From NCBI GenBank assembly GCA_002376235.1, contig DFNX01000013.1, forward strand, positions 341,521 to 405,520: DNA of 64,000 nt, given 5' to 3'. The notes beneath the pieces are model-generated. The model had not been told where the DNA came from and searched no databases. It worked only from the letters and a program-made list of their open reading frames with translations. Within the stretch, counting starts at the first letter, position 1, and every line of letters begins with the position of its first letter. The DNA is from Neorhizobium sp. UBA3556 (lineage in GTDB: Bacteria > Pseudomonadota > Alphaproteobacteria > Rhizobiales > Rhizobiaceae). A program made the position numbers and the translations under genes. Below, one piece after another: positions 16,636-24,580 of this stretch.

Positions 16636-17121
16636 TCAGGTGTCGCGGCCCTTGGATTTGCGCTTCAGATTGGCAAGGCTGCCCTTGCCCTTCTTGCCAC
16701 AATGCGCCCAGGTGCGGCTCGGGCCGATATCGACATGCACGATGCCGTTACAATAACGGCCGATGCCGCCAATGCCCGGCGCGGTGCGGGCTGCAGCCAG
16801 AATGCGCTTTTCTGAGACACCCGGTACGCGGATGTCTGCGGCGAAACAGCGGCTATGTTGTGACTTGCCTGAACGTGGACGGTGGCCCGAAGTCACCATC
16901 GGCTTCTTGCCTGTCTGCTTGGCGATATGGGCAAGGATGGCTTCGAGCTTTTCGGGAAAACAGCCGGTACGAACACTGACCCGCTGTACCGTGTAAAACG
17001 CGGAGTAGTCGTGCTTGATTGCTGTGCCGCGGCGTTTGTCGTTCTTGCCTGCTGCTTCGGCGTTGATACTCATACTGAATGCCAAAAGGCAGGCCAGCGC
17101 GACGCGAGAAAAAATGCGCAT
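16636..17121 (-). CDS. Exported M15-type (YcbK/DUF882-like) D,D-peptidase family protein
   Basis: 161 residues with a signal peptide (residues 1-24, ending AEAA). The mature domain has HSRCFAADIRV (zinc ligands His89 and Asp96) and GIVHVDIG (His129, with Asp131), the ligand pattern of the Peptidase M15 metallo-fold. A GHRPRSGKSQHS segment precedes it. Such proteins are predicted to act on peptidoglycan D,D bonds in the periplasm, although several relatives have no proven activity. The C-terminal tail is very basic (KRKSKGRD). It converges with murJ, 22 bases apart, and stands alone as a transcription unit. Confidence 0.83.
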   Translation of the reverse strand: MRIFSRVALACLLAFSMSINAEAAGKNDKRRGTAIKHDYSAFYTVQRVSVRTGCFPEKLEAILAHIAKQTGKKPMVTSGHRPRSGKSQHSRCFAADIRVPGVSEKRILAAARTAPGIGGIGRYCNGIVHVDIGPSRTWAHCGKKGKGSLANLKRKSKGRDT

Positions 17122-17489
17122 GGTTGTCCCCTAGGAAAAGACCAGTCGTCATGACGGTCGACTTCGTCGTAAAGGGGTATTTCATTCTGAAAAGTGACGT
17201 GAATAAGGTGGGATTTACCTCGAATTGAGATTAATGAGCCATGAATCTTAATATTCATTAACCAATTGCAGTTTTGATGCCTGTTGTATTTGCGTGGTGC
17301 GCGCCAAAACTTCGTTATAAAACTGTTACATAGCGTTGATGGAGTTGATCTCTGCAGATGCACTAGGTTTGATCGTGAAAACCCCTAAAAAAATTGGGGT
17401 CTGAGGCTGAAAAATGCAGGAAATGCACTCCATAGTTGCCTATGCGCTTAATCCTAGGCGGATTATCGTGTTAAATTCCGGAGCTGCCG
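17122..17489. other. Divergent intergenic region (368 bases), AT-rich
   Basis: Separates the M15-type peptidase gene (minus) from the VOC gene (plus) and should hold both promoters. No gene is visible. It contains a run of ATTAAT-type sequence at about 17225-17265, a small inverted repeat ACCCC...GGGGT with a ten-base A-rich loop (17381-17400), and TAATCC-TAGGC-GGATTA (17449-17465) 25 bases before the VOC start, which could be an operator. Confidence 0.5.
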
Positions 17490-17888
17490 ATGCCTGTTCG
17501 ATCGCTTTTTCTCATAACTCTGGTGGTCGACGACTATGATCGAGCCAAGAATTTCTACTGCACTGATCTTGGATTTGACTGTGTAGAGGATACGGCCCTT
17601 GCGGATGGAAAACGCTGGCTCGTCGTGAAGCCGAAGGGGGATGACGGCGCGGCCTTGCTGATTGCCCAGGCTGCCGATGACAGGCAGCGGGCGGCAATCG
17701 GCAACCAGACCGGAGGACGCGTCGGTTTCTTCCTGAAGACCGATGATTTTGCCCATGATCACGCGGCCATGCTTTCCCGTGGCGTCAGGTTCATGGAGGA
17801 GCCGCGCCATGAGGTTTACGGCACGGTGGCCGTGTTTGCCGATCCCTACGGCAACACCTGGGATTTGATTGAGCATGCCTCACGCTGA
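17490..17888 (+). CDS. VOC-family (glyoxalase/dioxygenase-like) protein
   Basis: 132 residues with the paired beta-alpha-beta-beta-beta units of the vicinal oxygen chelate superfamily: LVVDDYDRAKNFYCTDLGF at the N-terminus and FADPYGNTWDLIEH at the C-terminus. The last motif contains the family glutamate-type metal-ligand region. Members include glyoxalases, dioxygenases and bleomycin-resistance proteins; no substrate can be assigned. Single-gene unit between the divergent spacer and trpS. Confidence 0.85.
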   Translation: MPVRSLFLITLVVDDYDRAKNFYCTDLGFDCVEDTALADGKRWLVVKPKGDDGAALLIAQAADDRQRAAIGNQTGGRVGFFLKTDDFAHDHAAMLSRGVRFMEEPRHEVYGTVAVFADPYGNTWDLIEHASR

Positions 17889-18033
17889 GGTCTTGATTTT
17901 GCCCCGCCCGACGTGCTTAGAGCGCGGCGTTAGCTACATGGCCCGCGGGGCGCGATTGCCGGAGACGTTCAAACCTGCCGGGAGCGCGTAACCTTGAGGT
18001 CTGAGGCCTTCCAACCGCCTGTTCGAGGACATC

Positions 18034-19098
18034 ATGAACACCTTTAAGCCACTCGTTTTCTCCGGCGTTCAGCCGACCGGCAATCTCCATCTCGGCAATT
18101 ATCTCGGCGCGATCCGCAAGTTCGTGGCGCTGCAGGAAAACAACGACTGCATCTATTGCGTCGTCGACCTGCATGCGATCACCGCCCAGCTCGTGCATGA
18201 CGACCTGCGTGGCCAGATCCGTTCGATCGCCGCAGCCTTTATCGCTTCCGGCATCGATCCGGTGAAGCACATCGTCTTCAACCAGTCGGCCGTGCCGCAG
18301 CATGCCGAGCTTGCCTGGGTGTTCAACTGTGTGGCCCGTATCGGCTGGATGAACCGCATGACGCAGTTCAAGGACAAGGCCGGCAAGGACCGCGAAAATG
18401 CCTCGCTTGGCCTGCTTGCCTATCCGAGCCTGATGGCGGCGGACATTCTCGTTTACCGCGCCACCCATGTTCCGGTCGGCGACGACCAGAAGCAGCATCT
18501 GGAACTCGCTCGCGATATCGCCCAGAAGTTCAACATCGACTTCCAGGAAAAGATCCGCACGACCGGCACGGGCGTCGACATGGTCGTCGGCGAAGAGCCG
18601 ATCCATGGTTACTTCCCGCTGGTCGAGCCGCTGATCGGTGGACCCGCGCCACGCGTCATGTCGCTGCGTGACGGCACCAAGAAGATGTCGAAGTCCGACC
18701 CGTCGGATCTGTCGCGCATCAACCTGATGGACGACGCCGACGATATCGCCAAGAAGATTCGCAAGGCCAAGACCGACCCGGAAGGCCTGCCGAGTGAAAT
18801 CGAAGGTCTGGCCGGTCGCCCGGAAGCCGACAATCTCGTTGGCATCTATGCAGCCCTTGCCGATCGCACCAAGGCCGATGTCCTAGCCGAATTCGGTGGC
18901 CAGCAGTTCTCCGTCTTCAAGCCTGCGCTTGCCGAACTGGCTGTCGAGGTTCTCGCCCCGATCGGCGCAGAAATGCGCCGCCTGCTCGGCGACACTACGC
19001 ATATCGACGCAATCCTCAAGGATGGCGGCGAGCGTGCCGGCGCCCGTGCCCAGAAGGTCATGGACGAAGTCTGCGACATCATCGGCTTCCTGCGCTGA
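18034..19098 (+). CDS. trpS: Tryptophanyl-tRNA synthetase
   Basis: Charges tRNA-Trp. A class I synthetase of 354 residues with the HIGH-type motif in GNLHLGNY (16-23) and a KMSKS motif at 217-221. The central VDLHAITAQL and the GDDQKQHLELARDIA block are typical of bacterial TrpRS. A good intrinsic terminator follows at 19122-19158, so it is likely monocistronic with respect to the UspA gene downstream. Confidence 0.97.
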   Translation: MNTFKPLVFSGVQPTGNLHLGNYLGAIRKFVALQENNDCIYCVVDLHAITAQLVHDDLRGQIRSIAAAFIASGIDPVKHIVFNQSAVPQHAELAWVFNCVARIGWMNRMTQFKDKAGKDRENASLGLLAYPSLMAADILVYRATHVPVGDDQKQHLELARDIAQKFNIDFQEKIRTTGTGVDMVVGEEPIHGYFPLVEPLIGGPAPRVMSLRDGTKKMSKSDPSDLSRINLMDDADDIAKKIRKAKTDPEGLPSEIEGLAGRPEADNLVGIYAALADRTKADVLAEFGGQQFSVFKPALAELAVEVLAPIGAEMRRLLGDTTHIDAILKDGGERAGARAQKVMDEVCDIIGFLR

Positions 19099-19121
19099 TT
19101 TTCGAGGCAGCATGAATAGGC

Positions 19122-19158
19122 AAACCCGTCGCGTGAAGCGGCGGGTTTTCATTTTTCT
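19122..19158 (+). terminator. Intrinsic terminator of trpS
   Basis: AAACCCGTCGC, loop GTGAA, then GCGGCGGGTTTT and a T-rich tail. The stem is about 11 pairs with one mismatch and lies 24 bases after the trpS stop. Confidence 0.85.
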
Positions 19159-19209
19159 ACGTTGGTATAAGGTCCGCGGCGAGACTGCTTCGGCAACACA
19201 GGGGGCGTT

Positions 19210-19701
19210 ATGGTTTCCAAGAGACTTTCGCGGCTTGAAGGCCACAGGCGCAAGTTCATGGCGGTCATTGACGGCACGCCGGAATGCGAAAAGGCGGTCC
19301 ATTATGCCGGCCGCCGCGCCAAGAATACCAATGGCGGCCTCGTCCTCCTCTATGTCATTCCCGAAGGCGATTTCCAGCAATGGCTCGGCGTCGAGCAGAT
19401 CATGCGCGCCGAGGCGATGGAAGAGGCCGAAGCCGTGATGGCAAAGGCTGCCCACCGGGTGCGTGAGACGATCGGCATCGATCCCGAAATCGTCATCCGC
19501 GAAGGTAGCGCACCGGAACAGATCAACGGGCTGGTCGAGGAAGACCGCGATATCGCTATCCTCGTGCTTGCCGCCGGCTCGGCGAAGGAAGGGCCGGGAC
19601 CGCTGGTCTCTGCAGTTGCCGGTCGCGGCGCGGCCTTCCCCATCCCCGTCACGGTTCTTCCCGATACGCTCTCCGACGAGGAAATCGACTCGCTGGCGTG
19701 A
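19210..19701 (+). CDS. Universal stress protein (UspA family)
   Basis: 163 residues forming a single Usp domain. The N-terminal strand is KFMAVIDGTPECEKAV; LVLLYVIPEG is the second strand. The ATP-binding signature of Usp proteins (G-2X-G-9X-G-S/T) is only partly kept (VLAAGSAKEGPGPLVSAVAGRG). Function is general stress adaptation; the specific role is unknown. It follows the trpS terminator, and its own start ATG 19210 has a weak Shine-Dalgarno (GGGGGC). Confidence 0.87.
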   Translation: MVSKRLSRLEGHRRKFMAVIDGTPECEKAVHYAGRRAKNTNGGLVLLYVIPEGDFQQWLGVEQIMRAEAMEEAEAVMAKAAHRVRETIGIDPEIVIREGSAPEQINGLVEEDRDIAILVLAAGSAKEGPGPLVSAVAGRGAAFPIPVTVLPDTLSDEEIDSLA

Positions 19702-19814
19702 TCTCGCTATTGACCATCTAGGGACAAAGGCGCACTTGAACCCAAAGATGAGAACGTTTATCTTATTTGGAAAAGTTCTAAACTGAGTGCCGCTCGTCGG
19801 CCAGGAGCAAGCCC

Positions 19815-20381
19815 ATGTTCATCCAGACCGAAGCCACGCCGAACCCGGCGACCCTGAAGTTTCTTCCCGGCAAGGTTGTTATGGAAAAAGGCACGGCCGA
19901 GTTTCGCAATGAAGCCGAAGCTGCAGCCTCTCCGCTGGCCCTGCGCCTCTTCAACGTTCCCGGCGTCACCGGCGTTTATTTCGGCTACGACTTCATCACC
20001 GTCACCAAGTCCGATGCCGAGTGGCATCACCTGAAGCCTGCCATCCTCGGCTCCATCATGGAACACTTCATGTCCGGCCAGCCGGTCATGGGTGGTGGTT
20101 CGGCCATGGCCGAAGATCTGGACGAGGAAGGCGAGTTCTTCGATGAAGGCGACGAAACGCTTGTCGCGACGATCAAGGAACTCTTGGAAACCCGTGTCCG
20201 TCCGGCAGTGGCGCAGGATGGCGGCGACATCACCTTCAAGGGGTTCAAGGACGGCACCGTCTACCTCAACATGAAGGGCGCATGCTCCGGTTGCCCGTCC
20301 TCCACCGCAACCCTCAAACATGGCGTGCAGAACCTGCTCAAACACTTCGTTCCCGAAGTGCAGGCGGTTGAGGCCCTCTGA
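19815..20381 (+). CDS. NifU-like (Nfu-type) iron-sulfur cluster carrier
   Basis: 188 residues in two parts. The N-terminal Nfu_N domain (about 1-88) opens with MFIQTEATPNPATLKFLPG, typical of mitochondrial and alphaproteobacterial Nfu. After an acidic linker (100-114), the NifU domain (about 115-185) has GACSGCPSS with Cys157 and Cys160, which bind a bridging [4Fe-4S] cluster. It should deliver clusters to apo-enzymes; miaB, a [4Fe-4S] enzyme, lies in the same block. Upstream of tsaB by 18 bases, likely co-transcribed. Confidence 0.93.
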   Translation: MFIQTEATPNPATLKFLPGKVVMEKGTAEFRNEAEAAASPLALRLFNVPGVTGVYFGYDFITVTKSDAEWHHLKPAILGSIMEHFMSGQPVMGGGSAMAEDLDEEGEFFDEGDETLVATIKELLETRVRPAVAQDGGDITFKGFKDGTVYLNMKGACSGCPSSTATLKHGVQNLLKHFVPEVQAVEAL

Positions 20382-20399
20382 TACCCGCAAGACCTGTTC

Positions 20400-21038
20400 A
20401 TGATCGTTCTCGCTATCGACACTGCAGGCATCGATTGTTCTGCGGCTGTATTTGACAGTTCCGCCGGCAGGTTGCTGTCTGCCGTTTCGGAAGAGATCGG
20501 CAAGGGTCATGCCGAGCGCCTGATGGCGGTCATCGATCAGGCGCTGGATGAAGCTGCCGTCGAACTCCACGCGGTCGGAAAAATTGCCGTCGTCATCGGC
20601 CCCGGTTCCTTCACCGGCATTCGGGTCGGGGTTGCGGCTGCTCGCGGTCTGGCTCTTTCGCTCGGGGTCGAATGCGTCGGCGTATCGACGCTCGAAACGC
20701 TCGGCGCATCGTATCGGGCAAGCAGCGGTTCCGACAATCCGGTGCTCGTCGCCATGGATGCCAAGCGTGAGGAAATCTATGCACAGGCCTTCGCGGCCGA
20801 TGGCACGGCCTTGATCGAAGCGGCTGCACTGTCTGCCGAAGACGTGGACAATCTTGCCGCCTCTCTCTCTGCCGAACTTACCGGATCGTGGATCTCCAAG
20901 ACGGGCGATCGCTTCGATATCGGCACTGTCGCACGCATCGGTGCATCGAAGGATGCCACTGGAGCACGGCCGAAGCCGCTTTACTTGCGCGGTCCTGACG
21001 CAAAGCCCCAGACGGGTTTTGCACTGGCGAGAGTGTGA
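20400..21038 (+). CDS. tsaB: tRNA t6A37 threonylcarbamoyltransferase complex subunit TsaB
   Basis: Part of the TsaBDE complex that makes the universal t6A37 modification of ANN-decoding tRNAs; TsaB is the ASKHA-fold partner that holds TsaD. The N-terminal phosphate-like motif LAIDTAGIDCSAAVFD and the block VVIGPGSFTGIRVGVAAARGLAL are diagnostic. At 212 residues it is near the usual 220-230. It is followed by rimI three bases after its stop, a common tsaB-rimI pair. Confidence 0.93.
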   Translation: MIVLAIDTAGIDCSAAVFDSSAGRLLSAVSEEIGKGHAERLMAVIDQALDEAAVELHAVGKIAVVIGPGSFTGIRVGVAAARGLALSLGVECVGVSTLETLGASYRASSGSDNPVLVAMDAKREEIYAQAFAADGTALIEAAALSAEDVDNLAASLSAELTGSWISKTGDRFDIGTVARIGASKDATGARPKPLYLRGPDAKPQTGFALARV

Positions 21039-21041
21039 GCC

Positions 21042-21536
21042 ATGTTTGACGACTACCTGACCTGGAAGCCGTTTTTCGAAGTCGTGCCGATCGAGGATGT
21101 CGATTGCGATGAGATTTCGCAACTGCACGGCCTGCGCTTTCCGCGCCAGTGGAGCGAGGCCGAGTTCCAGGACCTTATTTCGCAGTCGAATGTCTTCGGC
21201 TTCATGGCGCGCCAGACCAACGCATTCTTTTCCAAGCCGCTCGGTGGCTTCGTGCTCAGCCGTGAGGCGGGCGGGGAGGCGGAGATCCTGACGGTTGCCG
21301 TGGCCGAAAAGTTCGGTCGCCAGGGACTCGGCTGGCGCCTGATGCAGGCCGCGGTGCGCGAGGCAATCTCGCGCGGCGCCGACAGCATGTTTCTCGAAGT
21401 CGAGGCCGAAAACAGGCCTGCCGTCGGGCTTTACGGTAAACTCGGTTTTGCCAAGGTGGCCGAAAGGCCTGCATACTATCTGGGAGCGGATGGCCGACGG
21501 ACCGCAGCGCTTGTCATGAGCCGTGATCTTCGCTAG
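21042..21536 (+). CDS. rimI: Ribosomal-protein-alanine N-acetyltransferase
   Basis: GNAT acetyltransferase of 164 residues, predicted to acetylate the N-terminal alanine of ribosomal protein S18. The acetyl-CoA binding motif A is VAEKFGRQGLGWRLM (about 87-101), and motif B has FLEVEAENRPAVGLYGKLGF. Assignment as RimI rests on the tsaB neighbour as well as the motif set. Start three bases after tsaB, so translation is likely coupled. Confidence 0.88.
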   Translation: MFDDYLTWKPFFEVVPIEDVDCDEISQLHGLRFPRQWSEAEFQDLISQSNVFGFMARQTNAFFSKPLGGFVLSREAGGEAEILTVAVAEKFGRQGLGWRLMQAAVREAISRGADSMFLEVEAENRPAVGLYGKLGFAKVAERPAYYLGADGRRTAALVMSRDLR

Positions 21537-21575
21537 TCCCTCAGCATACGTGAATATTTCGAAGGCCAGAACGTC

Positions 21576-22004
21576 ATGACAGACCTTTCCAAGACCCTGG
21601 AAGAGTTGTGTGCCGAAAAGGGCATGCGCATGACCGACCAGCGCCGCGTCATTGCCCGGATCTTGCAGGATTCCGACGACCATCCCGATGTCGAGGAGCT
21701 TTATCGCCGCTCGTCCAAGGTCGATCCGCGCATCTCGATTTCGACTGTCTATCGAACGGTGAAACTGTTCGAGGACGAGGGCATCATCGAGAAGCACGAC
21801 TTTCTCGATGGCCGCTCCCGCTACGAAACTGTGCCGGAAGAACATCACGATCACATGATTGACCTCAATACCGGCAATGTCATCGAGTTCCAGTCCGCCG
21901 AGATCGAGGCGCTGCAGGAGCGTATTGCCCGTGAACTCGGCTTCCGGCTGGTTGGCCACCGGCTCGAGCTCTACGGCATTCCGCTCGACAAGAACGATGA
22001 TTGA
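21576..22004 (+). CDS. mur: Fur-family regulator, Mur type (manganese-responsive)
   Basis: 142 residues: an N-terminal winged helix (about 1-85, ISISTVYRTVKLFEDEGII is the recognition region) and a C-terminal metal-binding dimerization domain. The regulatory metal site is at 90-93 (HHDH). Cys12 is the only cysteine; the CxxC pairs of the structural zinc site in classical Fur are absent, as in Rhizobium leguminosarum Mur, which it resembles closely (from memory). Mur represses the sitABCD manganese importer when manganese is plentiful; iron control in rhizobia is done by RirA and Irr. Follows rimI by 39 bases. Confidence 0.9.
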   Translation: MTDLSKTLEELCAEKGMRMTDQRRVIARILQDSDDHPDVEELYRRSSKVDPRISISTVYRTVKLFEDEGIIEKHDFLDGRSRYETVPEEHHDHMIDLNTGNVIEFQSAEIEALQERIARELGFRLVGHRLELYGIPLDKNDD

Positions 22005-22026
22005 ACGGAACCGGTAGGGCAAAACA

Positions 22027-22830
22027 GTGATCACCTCCATCCGGATCGGCTTCGTTGTCGTCTGTCTCGTGATCGTGACACTGGTGCTTCTTCCGTTTCA
22101 GCTTTTGGGTCTCGCTTTCGACTGGAAGATCCGCCGTTACATCCCGCGCCTTTGGCACCGTTCCGCCTGCTGGTTGCTGGGCATTCGCATCCGTGTCCAT
22201 GGCCATCTGGAGCGCCGGCGGCCGCTGATGCTCGCTGCGAACCACGCCTCGTGGAAAGACATTCTTGTTCTTGGCACCGTGGCCGACGTGGTCTTCATTG
22301 CCAAGGCCGAGGTCGCCAACTGGCCCGTCTTCGGCATTCTCGCGAAGCTCCAGAAGACGATTTTCGTCGTGCGCGAGGAAAAGCGCCGCACCGGTGATCA
22401 GGTCAACGAGATTGCCGCACGCATGAACGCCGGCGAGATCGTCGTGCTTTTTCCAGAAGGCACGACGTCTGACGGTAACCGCCTGCTTGAGGTCAAATCC
22501 TCGCTTTTTGGGGCTGCTGCTGCGGCAGTGTCCCATACGCCGGATGGCGTCGTGCATGTTCAGCCGGTCTCGATAGCCTATACCCGTGTCCATGGCATGG
22601 CGATGGGGCGGTTCCATCGCCCGCTTGCCGCCTGGCCGGGCGATATCCAACTGATGCCGCATCTGATGGGCGTACTGAAGGAAGGCGCGCTCGATGTGGA
22701 GGTCGCTTTCGGCGATACGGTCGATTTCCGCACCGGCGACAATCGCAAGCACTTGAGCCAGAACATCACCGCCCAGCTTCGCCGCATGCTGATAAGGCAT
22801 CTGCGCCAGAGGGAGTATGATGCGGGGTGA
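22027..22830 (+). CDS. olsA: PlsC-family acyltransferase, probable OlsA (lyso-ornithine lipid O-acyltransferase)
   Basis: 267 residues with an N-terminal membrane helix (about 5-28) and the acyltransferase motifs NHASWKD (72-78, catalytic His73 and Asp78) and FPEGTTSDGN (142-151). These define the 1-acyl-glycerol-3-phosphate acyltransferase family. The place between mur/fur and miaB is where rhizobial olsA sits, as I recall (Atu0355 in Agrobacterium), so I favour the second acylation of ornithine lipids, possibly with some PlsC activity. Start GTG 22027, 22 bases after mur. The alternative is a housekeeping plsC. Confidence 0.78.
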   Translation: MITSIRIGFVVVCLVIVTLVLLPFQLLGLAFDWKIRRYIPRLWHRSACWLLGIRIRVHGHLERRRPLMLAANHASWKDILVLGTVADVVFIAKAEVANWPVFGILAKLQKTIFVVREEKRRTGDQVNEIAARMNAGEIVVLFPEGTTSDGNRLLEVKSSLFGAAAAAVSHTPDGVVHVQPVSIAYTRVHGMAMGRFHRPLAAWPGDIQLMPHLMGVLKEGALDVEVAFGDTVDFRTGDNRKHLSQNITAQLRRMLIRHLRQREYDAG

Positions 22831-23132
22831 GGGGGGCTATCGACTGTGCCTCAAGACCGATCCCCTCACTTGCGATTTCTAGCACTTGGCTGAAGCTAAG
22901 ATGCTGAAATTCCATTCTCCCCCGCCAAGGGGGAGAAAATGGCGTCGAGCTTGTGCTTGGATTCTTGGCGCATAAGCGGTCGAACAGCATGGCGAGAATC
23001 CCCGTATCATTTCTAAGTACAAGCATCCGACGCTCCATATCGGCGTGACAACCGACCGTGAGCGATGATCCGGCAGCATCGTAACGCCGCTGGAGGCTTC
23101 AATTCCGCCCTTTCTTGCGGTATGGAGACGCC
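22831..23132. other. Intergenic region before miaB (302 bases)
   Basis: No gene is visible. It carries one strong inverted repeat (22912-22943, listed separately) and, immediately before the miaB start, the sequence GGAGACGCC that serves as ribosome binding site. The rest shows nothing I recognise. Confidence 0.5.
22912..22943. repeat. Strong intergenic inverted repeat
   Basis: TTCTCCCCC, loop GCCAA, GGGGGAGAA: nine perfect pairs, extended outward through a small bulge by CCAT and ATGG. There is no T-run after it, so it is not a typical intrinsic terminator. It resembles the GC-rich palindromic repeats common in rhizobial spacers. Confidence 0.6.
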
Positions 23133-24557
23133 ATGAACGAACATGTCTCCATTCCCGCGCCGGCCGATGAGGCTGCACACTGTCCGGACGCCCGTCCCAA
23201 CACCCGCAAGGTCTTCATCAAGACCTACGGCTGTCAGATGAATGTCTATGATTCCACCCGCATGGGCGATGCGCTGGCGGGTGAGGGATATGTGACGACG
23301 GAAGACATGGGGGAGGCCGATCTCGTTCTCCTCAACACCTGCCATATCCGTGAGAAGGCAGCCGAAAAGGTCTATTCCGCGCTTGGCCGCCTGCGTGACA
23401 TGAAGAAGGAACGCGCAGCCGAAGGCCGCGAATTCATGATCGGCGTTGCCGGCTGCGTCGCCCAGGCGGAAGGAGAGGAGATCATCCGCCGTGCGCCGGC
23501 CGTCGATGTGGTTATCGGCCCGCAAACCTATCACCGCCTGCCGGATGCCCTGAAAAAGGCGCGTAACGGCGAGCGTGTCGTCGACACCGAATATGCCGTC
23601 GAAGACAAATTCGAACACCTGCCGGCAACCGAAAAGAAGGTCATTCGCTCCCGGGGCGTAACTTCTTTCCTCACCGTGCAGGAAGGCTGCGACAAGTTCT
23701 GCACCTTCTGTGTCGTGCCTTATACGCGCGGCTCTGAGGTTTCCCGTCCGGTCGGCCAGATCATCGATGAGGCGAAGCGCCTGGTCGATGCAGGCGTGCG
23801 CGAAATCACCCTGCTTGGCCAGAACGTCAATGCCTGGCGTTCGCAGGACGAAAAGGGCAATCCGCTCGGTCTCGCCGAACTGCTCTACCGGCTGGCCGAG
23901 GTTCCCGGCCTTGCTCGTTTGCGTTACACGACCAGCCATCCGCGCGACATGGATGACCGGCTGATCGAGGCACATCGCGATCTGCGCATCCTGATGCCTT
24001 ATCTGCATCTTCCGGTACAGGCAGGCTCCGACCGGATCCTGAAAGCGATGAACCGCCGCCACACCGGCGCCGAATATATCCGCCTGATCGAGCGTATCCG
24101 CAACGCCCGTCCCGATATCGCCATGTCTGGTGATTTCATCGTCGGCTTCCCCGGCGAGACGGACGAGGATTTCGAGGACACGCTGAGGATCGTCGAAGAG
24201 GTCAACTACGCCTCGGCCTTCTCGTTCAAATATTCGAGCCGTCCGGGCACGCCCGGTGCCGATCTGCCGGATCATGTCGCCGAAGACGTCAAGACCGAGC
24301 GGCTGGAGAGGCTTCAGGCGCTGCTCTTGAAACAGCAGGCCGACTTCGCCACATCCTGTGTCGGAAAGACCATCGATCTGCTGCTCGAAAAGCCGGGCCG
24401 CATGCCGGGACAGGTCATCGGCCGTTCTCCTTGGCTGCAGTCTGTGAATGTTGATGCAAAAACATCGCAAATCGGTGAGATTATCAGTGTACGAATCATC
24501 GGCACCGGTCCGAACAGCTTGTTTGCCGAGCGGACTGAGAGTTTAATCGAGGTCTAA
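23133..24557 (+). CDS. miaB: tRNA-2-methylthio-N6-dimethylallyladenosine synthase
   Basis: Radical-SAM methylthiotransferase that converts i6A37 to ms2i6A37 in tRNAs reading UNN codons. 474 residues. The UPF0004 domain supplies three cluster cysteines (Cys34 in TYGCQMN, Cys70 in NTCHIREKA, Cys108 in AGCVAQ). The radical-SAM site is Cys186-Cys190-Cys193 (CDKFCTFC) followed by VPYTRG. A C-terminal TRAM domain begins near 410. I chose ATG 23133 with GGAG five bases upstream, rather than an ATG six codons earlier. Confidence 0.97.
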   Translation: MNEHVSIPAPADEAAHCPDARPNTRKVFIKTYGCQMNVYDSTRMGDALAGEGYVTTEDMGEADLVLLNTCHIREKAAEKVYSALGRLRDMKKERAAEGREFMIGVAGCVAQAEGEEIIRRAPAVDVVIGPQTYHRLPDALKKARNGERVVDTEYAVEDKFEHLPATEKKVIRSRGVTSFLTVQEGCDKFCTFCVVPYTRGSEVSRPVGQIIDEAKRLVDAGVREITLLGQNVNAWRSQDEKGNPLGLAELLYRLAEVPGLARLRYTTSHPRDMDDRLIEAHRDLRILMPYLHLPVQAGSDRILKAMNRRHTGAEYIRLIERIRNARPDIAMSGDFIVGFPGETDEDFEDTLRIVEEVNYASAFSFKYSSRPGTPGADLPDHVAEDVKTERLERLQALLLKQQADFATSCVGKTIDLLLEKPGRMPGQVIGRSPWLQSVNVDAKTSQIGEIISVRIIGTGPNSLFAERTESLIEV

Positions 24558-24580
24558 TTCAAGTTGAGGAGCTTGCTTAC

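Noticed and set aside
16630..16648. CCGCGA/TCGCGG hairpin between convergent murJ and the M15-type peptidase gene
   Set aside because: Only six pairs, overlapping the peptidase stop region, and without a T-run; too weak to call a terminator.
19758..22040. A 760-codon minus-strand open frame across nfu, tsaB, rimI and mur
   Set aside because: It spans four well-supported genes on the plus strand and has shadow-like composition with no recognisable motif.
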